Shown: positions 15,664 to 20,439 of the stretch, in pieces
How the letters are laid out: the number at the start of each line of letters is the position of its first letter
Position numbering within the stretch: the stretch's first letter is position 1
Assembly (NCBI GenBank): GCA_030600525.1
Contig: JAUVLX010000020.1
Coordinates: 1-20,439, forward strand
Length of the DNA: 20,439 bases
Direction of reading: 5' to 3'
Source of the DNA: Desulfobulbus sp.
GTDB taxonomy: Bacteria; Desulfobacterota; Desulfobulbia; Desulfobulbales; Desulfobulbaceae
The notes under the pieces: model-generated
What the model was told of the DNA's origin: nothing
Database searches by the model: none
Seen by the model: the letters and a program-made list of their open reading frames with translations, nothing else
Position numbers and translations under genes: made by a program

Positions 15664-15986
15664 TCATGAAAAGTAAAGGAGTGTGCAGTATCTTGTTTTT
15701 TTCAAGGTGGACTTCATTTATCCATTCTTATGCAATGGTGTCGATTGTTGTCTCTCGCGGTCAAGTCCACCCATTAGGAAGGAGGTAACGCGTGCCTACC
15801 ATTTTTTGGTGACCGTATAAAGAAGATTCTGTTTTTCTTGCTTGAAGATGATTGGTTAATGCATTTTTTTTATCCTACAGTATAATCGCATTCTTAGTGA
15901 CCCCTGATACTGATGATTAGAATGGGCTGTGGCAGCGTCAATTCATTGTCCCTAATACGTGTTAAGTTTAAATTGAGAGAAAAAAT
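15664..15986. other. 323-base intergenic leader with a long-range repeat and orphan Shine-Dalgarno
   Basis: No full-size gene. It holds a 9-bp inverted repeat GGTGGACTT (15706-15714)/AAGTCCACC (15763-15771), then a near-perfect AAGGAGGT (15779-15786) five bases before GTG 15792, which opens a six-codon frame ending TGA 15812. A TATAAT at 15881-15886 is a possible -10 box for the TPR gene, without a convincing -35. Confidence 0.5.
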
Positions 15987-16685
15987 ATGGCAGAGCAAAA
16001 CGCCTTTGATAGACAGACAATTGAAATGAATGCGGTGGTTGAAAGTGAAGGTTTGCTGGAACAATTTAATTTGCCACCTGCCTTTATTAAGTTTTTACGT
16101 AATAACAGCAAGACAATCTGGATTGTTATTTCCTGCATAGCCGTAGTGGTGGTGGCGGCTTCTTTATACGATTCTTACAGGACCCATACATTGGAGAAGG
16201 CCGCTTCAGCTCTTGATACTGCGCTTCAAAGTACTGATAACTCGGAGGAACTCCTGCAAGGTGTGGTGGGGGAATTCAGCTCCACTCCTTCTGCAACTTG
16301 GGGAAAAATTGCCCTGGTTAAACTTTATCAGGAAGAAAAACAGTATGACAAGGCCGTTGCATTACTGGTTGAAATAAATGCCGATTCGTCCCTTGACTCG
16401 TTGGTCAGGCCCCTGGTCGCATATAAACTTGCCGCTCTTTATGAGGAGCAGGGAGCCATGGAAAAAGCGTTGGGTGTCTATACTGTACTTTCAGGGATGC
16501 AGGGTTTTGAAGCAGATGCATATAAGGCCATGGGCAGGGTGCAAGAATCATTGGGTAATAAAGAACAGGCTGCAGCCATGTATAAGCAGTATATTGAACA
16601 ACAGAAAGTGTCCCAGGCCAACGGGCAGGACGACCCCGCACAAAACGTCATAGAAGCTCGTTTGAAGACTCTACAAAACAGTTGA
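15987..16685 (+). CDS. Membrane-anchored TPR protein (YfgM-like)
   Basis: Bitopic membrane protein: a charged cytosolic N-terminus of about 40 residues, one membrane segment (43-60, IWIVISCIAVVVVAAS), then a periplasmic helical region with tetratricopeptide-like repeats (KIALVKLYQEEKQYDKAVALL, YKLAALYEEQGAMEKALGVY, YKAMGRVQESLGNKEQAAAMY). This layout resembles YfgM/BamD-neighbour proteins that act as periplasmic chaperone partners at the Sec translocon, but homology is judged by architecture only. ATG 15987 follows a purine-rich GAGAGAAAAA stretch. No partner gene (such as bamB) is beside it. Ends 143 bases before the kdnA-like gene. Confidence 0.75.
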   Translation: MAEQNAFDRQTIEMNAVVESEGLLEQFNLPPAFIKFLRNNSKTIWIVISCIAVVVVAASLYDSYRTHTLEKAASALDTALQSTDNSEELLQGVVGEFSSTPSATWGKIALVKLYQEEKQYDKAVALLVEINADSSLDSLVRPLVAYKLAALYEEQGAMEKALGVYTVLSGMQGFEADAYKAMGRVQESLGNKEQAAAMYKQYIEQQKVSQANGQDDPAQNVIEARLKTLQNS

Positions 16686-16716
16686 TTAATACAATTCCAT
16701 TAGCACAGAAAGAGTA

Positions 16717-16742
16717 AGTATTTCCTGGTCATCTGAAATACT
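16717..16742 (+). terminator. Possible hairpin downstream of the TPR gene
   Basis: AGTATTTC (16717-16724) pairs perfectly with GAAATACT (16735-16742) around a 10-base loop, 32 bases after the stop codon. There is no T-tract directly after it, so intrinsic termination is uncertain. Confidence 0.3.
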
Positions 16743-16828
16743 CGTTTCTAAGATACCTATTAAGACCGGGGCTTTTTTTGCTGGTGGCGTTGCTATAGCC
16801 TTAACGGTAAAAGAGAAAAGGAGGGCAT

Positions 16829-18028
16829 ATGCCTGGCTTTGAAGTTTTTGGTGAAGAAGAAAAAAAACAGGTTCTGGATGTTTTAGATACCGGGGTACTG
16901 TTTCGATATGAGTTCGATGTCCAGCGTAATGGCACCTATAAGGTCTTGGAATTTGAAAAGGCTTTTACCAAGTATACCGGTGCTGGATATGCACAGGCAG
17001 TGACATCCGGTACCGCAGCCTTGAAAGTCGCTTTAACTGCATTAGGGATAGGGACTGGCGACCATGTTATTACCCAGGGCTTCACTTTTGTTGCCACTTG
17101 GGAAGCGATTCTTGATATGGGCGCAGTTCCGGTATTTACTGAAATTGACAATACTTTGAATATGGACCCGGTTGATCTGGAAAAAAAGATAACTCCAGAA
17201 ACCAAAGCTATCATTGTGGTGCATATGCTTGGTGCCCAGGCCCGGATTGAGCAAATTAAAGCCATTGCCGATTCCCATAATATACCGGTAATAGAAGATA
17301 CCGCCCAGTCTGCCGGCGGTACATTGCATGGCCAGCATCTTGGTACCTTTGGTGCTTGCGGTACATTTTCATTTGACTCTGTAAAAACAATGACCACCGG
17401 AGAGGGGGGGATGTGCATCACCAACGATGAGCAGACCTGGCGCTTCATGTCTGAGTACCATGACCATGGACACGATCATGCTCCTAACCCAAGTGGAAGA
17501 GGGGGGGAAGGACGCTCCTTTGTCGGTTTTAATTTTCGCATGATGGAACTGCAGGGGGCTATTGGGCTGGCTCAGTTGGCAAAGCTTGATGATATGATTG
17601 CCAGACAGAAGGTGAACAAAGCTCTTCTTAAGAATTGTGCCAAGGCCATTCCAGGTGTAAGTTTTAGAGAAATACTCGATAATGAGGGCGATACTGCAAC
17701 CTTTTTTGTCTTCATGTTGAAAAGTCCTGAGCAGGCTGCTGCTGTAAATGCCTGTTTAAAAGAGAATGGGGCCGGGGCAATCAATTGGGGGGAAAATTGC
17801 TGGCATTTCTACCCTCAGTGGGAAAATCTGTTAGAGGGGAAAAGCCTGTGTAAGAATGGTTGGCCCTTCAAGGCAAATGGTAAACGTCGTTTTTATTATG
17901 ATCCTCAGGCGCTGCCTGCCTCTGCATCGTTGATGGCAAGGACACTCTGCTATCCTATTCCTGTGAAAATGGCAGAAAATGATAAAGAGCGATTGCTCAA
18001 TGCTTTGGAAAAGGCATCACGTCTGTAA
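16829..18028 (+). CDS. kdnA: 8-amino-3,8-dideoxy-manno-octulosonate aminotransferase-like (KdnA-type, DegT/DnrJ family)
   Basis: PLP-dependent sugar aminotransferase. KdnA makes 8-amino-Kdo (Kdo8N) from the 8-oxo sugar formed by KdnB, for lipopolysaccharide inner core. Seen in 399 aa: the N-terminal MPGFEVFGEEEKKQV and FRYEFD typical of KdnA, VTSGTAALKVAL, the FTFVATWEAI segment, VVHMLGAQA, EDTAQSAGGT, PLP Lys186 in SFDSVKTMTTGEGG, then DHGHDH, and FNFRMMELQGAIGLAQL. These match what I recall of the Shewanella enzyme. AGGAGG sits four bases before ATG 16829. Nearby kdsB (1.1 kb downstream) supports a Kdo role. KdnB, the oxidase that makes the substrate, is not in the window. A related aminotransferase for another sugar is the alternative. 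Confidence 0.82.
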   Translation: MPGFEVFGEEEKKQVLDVLDTGVLFRYEFDVQRNGTYKVLEFEKAFTKYTGAGYAQAVTSGTAALKVALTALGIGTGDHVITQGFTFVATWEAILDMGAVPVFTEIDNTLNMDPVDLEKKITPETKAIIVVHMLGAQARIEQIKAIADSHNIPVIEDTAQSAGGTLHGQHLGTFGACGTFSFDSVKTMTTGEGGMCITNDEQTWRFMSEYHDHGHDHAPNPSGRGGEGRSFVGFNFRMMELQGAIGLAQLAKLDDMIARQKVNKALLKNCAKAIPGVSFREILDNEGDTATFFVFMLKSPEQAAAVNACLKENGAGAINWGENCWHFYPQWENLLEGKSLCKNGWPFKANGKRRFYYDPQALPASASLMARTLCYPIPVKMAENDKERLLNALEKASRL

Positions 18029-18068
18029 GTGTGCTTTGCACTGCCTGTCGGAGATGTAGATGAGTAGC

Positions 18069-18108
18069 GTGACTCAACAACGGGTGTTAGGCCAAGGTGT
18101 TGAGTCAC
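18069..18108. terminator. Hairpin overlapping the 3' end of rsmJ, between convergent genes
   Basis: GTGACTCAACA (18069-18079) and TGTTGAGTCAC (18098-18108) are perfect 11-bp arms with an 18-base loop. It lies 40 bases after the kdnA-like stop and includes the last codons and stop of rsmJ. No T-tract follows on either strand, so its terminator role is a guess. Confidence 0.45.
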
Positions 18109-18880
18109 CTGCAAAAGAAGCCGGGATATAGATATCAAAACGGACGGCTTTCCCTTTAATAGTATATGTAGGGGGGAGTTCACATAATGGGGGGCTTTTT
18201 AAGGGACGCTTGACCACGATTTTTCTGGGTTTGATAGTCCAGACTGCTGCAAGCAACTCCTGTTCCTCCCCTTGGTCTCCTTCAATATATCGTAGAGTTC
18301 TCAGATTTTGTTTCACCTTAGCGCTTTTATCACGTTCCGGAAACATCGGGTCAAGATATACAACCTCGGGAGGAGTGGAAAGCTCTCCAATATGTCTAAC
18401 CGTGTTTTGTATGTGCAACCTAATCCGGTTACAAACTCGGGCTGTTTGTGGGTGAAGAGCCGCTCTTCTTAGACCGTCTGCCAACAGCGCCCCAATAAAA
18501 CAATTTCGTTCAAAAATATCCACTCTGCATCCAGCTGCAGCAAGGAGGAAGGCATCTCTTCCTAGTCCTCCTGTCGCATCCACCACTGTTGCCGGTATTT
18601 TCTTCCTGATTTTGATCGCTCGTATCAATAATTCCTTGTGCGGATTTTTAACTCTATGGAGATTCTTGAATGTTGTGAAATCTACCCGAAGGGAAGAAGG
18701 CTTTTTGTTGTCCTTTTCAAAAGCAATTAATTCCAAGTGATCAGGGGTTAGTTTGAAATATACTTGATACCCTTGTGGGTCACTGACAAGTGGAATGTTG
18801 AGTAAATCAGCCATCTGTTGTGCAAGGTGTGGAGCAACTGCGGGATCTGCAAAGAGGGCAATGGGAAAGTTGTAAACCAT
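18074..18880 (-). CDS. rsmJ: 16S rRNA (guanine1516-N2)-methyltransferase
   Basis: SAM-dependent methyltransferase of the RsmJ (YhiQ) family, which methylates G1516 of 16S rRNA. Seen in 268 aa: VDATGGLGRDAFLLAAAGCRVDIFERN (motif I and the acidic end of strand 2), VVYLDPMFPERDKSAKVKQNLRTLR, which is a family signature containing the DPMFP catalytic-type motif, and KIVVKRPLKSPPL near the C-terminus. Length is typical (about 250). ATG 18880 has no evident Shine-Dalgarno. Convergent with the kdnA-like gene, its end forms a strong hairpin; upstream it faces a miniature element that separates it from kdsB, so its promoter lies in or next to that element. Confidence 0.9.
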   Translation of the reverse strand: MVYNFPIALFADPAVAPHLAQQMADLLNIPLVSDPQGYQVYFKLTPDHLELIAFEKDNKKPSSLRVDFTTFKNLHRVKNPHKELLIRAIKIRKKIPATVVDATGGLGRDAFLLAAAGCRVDIFERNCFIGALLADGLRRAALHPQTARVCNRIRLHIQNTVRHIGELSTPPEVVYLDPMFPERDKSAKVKQNLRTLRYIEGDQGEEQELLAAVWTIKPRKIVVKRPLKSPPLCELPPTYTIKGKAVRFDIYIPASFAGDSTPWPNTRC

Positions 18881-18927
18881 TTTTAGATGATGTTGAATGA
18901 GAATGATGTTGTTAATTGCCTTTTAAC

Positions 18928-19091
18928 TAGTGTCGCGTCAACGATGAAATGTCGAAATATTGCGCTGGATTTTTTTGGTCCTGGATTTCTTTAACTGGTT
19001 GTTCATAGTGGGCTATGTACCACCAGTTAAAGAAATCCAGGTGTGAGAAAAAACAAGCAAGATCCGTCAGAGCAGCGTTGACGAGACACTA
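18928..19091. mobile_element. MITE-like element of 164 bp flanked by TA, with a long internal palindrome
   Basis: Between TA at 18928-18929 and TA at 19090-19091 lies a short non-coding element. Terminal inverted repeats AGTGTCGCGTCAACG (18929-18943) and CGTTGACGAGACACT (19076-19090) match at 14 of 15 positions and continue weakly inward. Inside, perfect 20-bp arms (18980-18999 and 19022-19041) enclose a second stem, CATAG (19004-19008)-tggg-CTATG (19013-19017). TA flanks and terminal repeats suggest mobilisation by an IS630/Tc1-mariner-type transposase. The ends do not match the IS630 copy in this window, so another element would be the parent. Confidence 0.7.
18980..19041. repeat. Perfect 20-bp inverted repeat with nested 5-bp stem
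   Basis: CCTGGATTTCTTTAACTGGT at 18980-18999 is the exact reverse complement of 19022-19041. The 22-base loop contains its own hairpin with a tggg tetraloop. A cruciform or a very stable RNA hairpin is expected on either strand. It forms the core of the miniature element. Confidence 0.9.
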
Positions 19092-19113
19092 TGCTCAATG
19101 TAACATAAAAACA

Positions 19114-19119
19114 TATAAT
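19114..19119 (+). promoter_or_regulatory. Possible -10 box of kdsB
   Basis: A consensus TATAAT lies 37 bases before the kdsB ATG. The matching -35 position (about 19091-19096) falls on the edge of the miniature element and has no good hexamer, so promoter use is uncertain. Confidence 0.35.
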
Positions 19120-19156
19120 TATAAAAGAAAGAGGTCCTAGAGGGATAGGTTGCTTC

Positions 19157-19921
19157 ATGAGTGATAAAAAACCAAAAGTCATCGCTGTTATACCAGCACG
19201 TTATCGTTCAAATCGATTTAAAGGTAAGCCACTAGCACTTATTGACGGTAAACCAATGATCCAGCATGTTGTGGAGCGTGCCAGGAACGTACGTCTCCTT
19301 AGTCGGGTTGTTGTGGCCACTGATGATGATCGTATTGCTGAGACTGTGGCCGGTTTTGGAGGAGAATATGTACTGACAAGAGATGATCATGTAACCGGAA
19401 CCGATCGACTCGCCGAAGCAGTTGAACTTATGAATATAGATGAACAGGACGTTATTGTAAATATCCAAGGTGACCAGCCGTTGTTTCCTGAAGAAATTAT
19501 TGAACAGGTTGCAGTTCCTCTTCTCGAAGATCCCGCCTTGCCAATGTCGACCCTTATTTATAAGATAGTCCGGCCTGAAGAAATAGATGACCCCAACCAT
19601 GTAAAGACAGTTTTTGACTGTCATCGAAATGCACTTTATTTTTCACGTTCCCCCATCCCTTTTCAAAGAAATCCTGAGGAAAAGGAACAACCTACCTACT
19701 ATAAACATTTGGGTATTTATGCCTACCGTAAAGGTTTTCTTGTCACCTTTGTAGGTCTTCCCGAAGGTGAGTGGGAAAAGTTTGAAAAGTTGGAACAGCT
19801 TCGGGCATTGGAGTTTGGTTACACAATAAGGGTTGTTTTAACAGAACATGATTCTGTAGAGGTTGATACTCCTGGGGATATAAAAAGAGTTGAGCAGCTG
19901 TTGAAACAACTTCATCGATAA
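19157..19921 (+). CDS. kdsB: 3-deoxy-manno-octulosonate cytidylyltransferase (CMP-Kdo synthetase)
   Basis: Activates Kdo (or 8-amino-Kdo) with CTP for lipid A-core assembly in the cytosol. Seen in 254 aa: AVIPARYRSNRFKGKPL at the N-terminus (nucleotide-binding), VVATDDDRI, TRDDHVTGTDRLAEA, VNIQGDQPLFP with the metal-binding Asp, ALYFSRSPIPF, YKHLGIYAYRKGFL, LEQLRALEFGYTIRV and SVEVDTPGDIKRVE. Every KdsB block is present and the length is standard. ATG 19157 has weak AGG-containing sites upstream. The neighbouring kdnA-like gene suggests that its substrate may be the amino sugar, as in Shewanella; the sequence alone cannot tell. Followed by the YvcK/CofD-like gene on the same strand after 134 bases. 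Confidence 0.96.
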   Translation: MSDKKPKVIAVIPARYRSNRFKGKPLALIDGKPMIQHVVERARNVRLLSRVVVATDDDRIAETVAGFGGEYVLTRDDHVTGTDRLAEAVELMNIDEQDVIVNIQGDQPLFPEEIIEQVAVPLLEDPALPMSTLIYKIVRPEEIDDPNHVKTVFDCHRNALYFSRSPIPFQRNPEEKEQPTYYKHLGIYAYRKGFLVTFVGLPEGEWEKFEKLEQLRALEFGYTIRVVLTEHDSVEVDTPGDIKRVEQLLKQLHR

Positions 19922-20055
19922 ATGTCCGGCTGAAACAGTGAGATATGATGAGTCACGTTGAGGTGGGAAGAAAGAACGTGCCGAGCCAAGCATTGGTTAT
20001 AGAAAAATATGTTTTCGTATACTCCAATCAACAATTTATATGAGAAAATAGTTAC

Positions 20056-20439
20056 GTGAAGCCTGAACCATGTGAAATAGCAAGGCAGTTGCAAAATCTT
20101 ACAGGAACGAGCTTTGCCGCCCTAGATTTTTTACCAGGGTCTAATTTGGCAGAAAAAATAACTGCCTTGATGCTGGAACGAACTGTTGCTCATCGAAATC
20201 CTGAATTGGCTGCCATCTATAACGGTTTTCAGGATTTGGTCACGTCGATTGATGTAAGCAATCTCAAGGTTGTGGCTTTAGGGGGGGGCACAGGGTTGTC
20301 CAATATTATCGGCGGTGATTCCAAACGCCAGTCGTGGAAAGATACACCTTTTACCGGAATGAAGGAAGTCTTCCCCAAGCTTCACTCAGTTGTGTGTGTC
20401 ACCGACGACGGCGGTTCCACCGGTGAACTGCTTAAGGAT
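20056..20439 (+). CDS. YvcK/CofD-like protein, 5' part only (runs off the window)
   Basis: The first 128 codons are visible and the frame is open at the window edge. VVALGGGTGLSNI (72-84) and VCVTDDGGSTGEL (113-125) are the nucleotide-binding and catalytic-type motifs of the CofD/YvcK superfamily (gluconeogenesis factor YvcK, 2-phospho-lactate transferase). Unlike short YvcK proteins it has about 70 residues before the first motif and an insert of roughly 20 residues between the two motifs (GGDSKRQSW...EVFPKL). GTG 20056 is the earliest possible start because TGA lies in frame at 20041-20043; no strong Shine-Dalgarno is seen. Same strand as kdsB. True CofD function (coenzyme F420) is less likely than a YvcK-like regulatory role, but the rest of the gene is needed. 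Confidence 0.85.
   Translation, partial: MKPEPCEIARQLQNLTGTSFAALDFLPGSNLAEKITALMLERTVAHRNPELAAIYNGFQDLVTSIDVSNLKVVALGGGTGLSNIIGGDSKRQSWKDTPFTGMKEVFPKLHSVVCVTDDGGSTGELLKD

Noticed and set aside
1..20439. CRISPR arrays, tRNA or rRNA genes
   Set aside because: No regularly spaced direct repeats, and no cloverleaf or rRNA-like segments recognised by eye on either strand.

Overview
The window reads as chromosomal DNA of a Gram-negative bacterium. Genes for the Kdo part of lipopolysaccharide (kdsB and a kdnA-like aminotransferase), a periplasmic lytic transglycosylase, exported proteins and a cobamide gene fit that picture. Protein style and gene mix suggest a delta-proteobacterial lineage such as Desulfobulbales (Desulfobacterota). 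This assignment is inference; there is no rRNA or other marker to settle it. Most of the window is ordinary single-copy chromosome, interrupted by one insertion sequence and two likely non-autonomous mobile elements.

Layout. 1-2.1 kb: a membrane hybrid histidine kinase. 2.4-3.6 kb: a HI0933/BaiN-type flavoprotein. 3.7-5.65 kb (minus): an M18 aminopeptidase and a lytic transglycosylase with overlapping TAATG, behind a good sigma70-type promoter. 5.8-6.5 kb (minus): a SprA-related putative metalloprotease. 6.8-7.9 kb: a homologue of the tRNA-queuosine mannosyltransferase family. 7.98-9.2 kb: an IS630-family element flanked by TA, whose transposase is split over three frames. It sits exactly in the stop codon of a minus-strand DUF2231-type membrane protein gene. 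10.0-13.5 kb: a shikimate-kinase-like gene with an odd P-loop, overlapped by a 582-residue ARMT1-like (DUF89) protein whose metal-binding signature looks lost, followed by cobT. 13.6-14.05 kb: a small exported protein behind a clear promoter with a palindrome over its -10 box. 14.06-14.3 kb: a palindrome-rich segment that may be a miniature element. 14.3-15.66 kb (minus): xseA. 16-16.7 kb: a membrane-anchored TPR protein. 16.8-18.0 kb: kdnA-like. 18.07-18.9 kb (minus): rsmJ. 18.93-19.09 kb: a TA-flanked miniature element with a long internal perfect palindrome. 19.16-19.9 kb: kdsB. From 20.06 kb to the edge: the start of a YvcK/CofD-like gene.

How the genes fit together. kdnA-like and kdsB next to each other suggest that the inner core uses 8-amino-Kdo, as in Shewanella, with KdsB activating it. 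The kinase-like, ARMT1-like and cobT run is the part of the window with the least explained function. The best candidates for something undescribed are that three-gene run, the two miniature elements, and the IS630 transposase with a correctly phased A_AAA_AAA site between its DNA-binding and catalytic halves.
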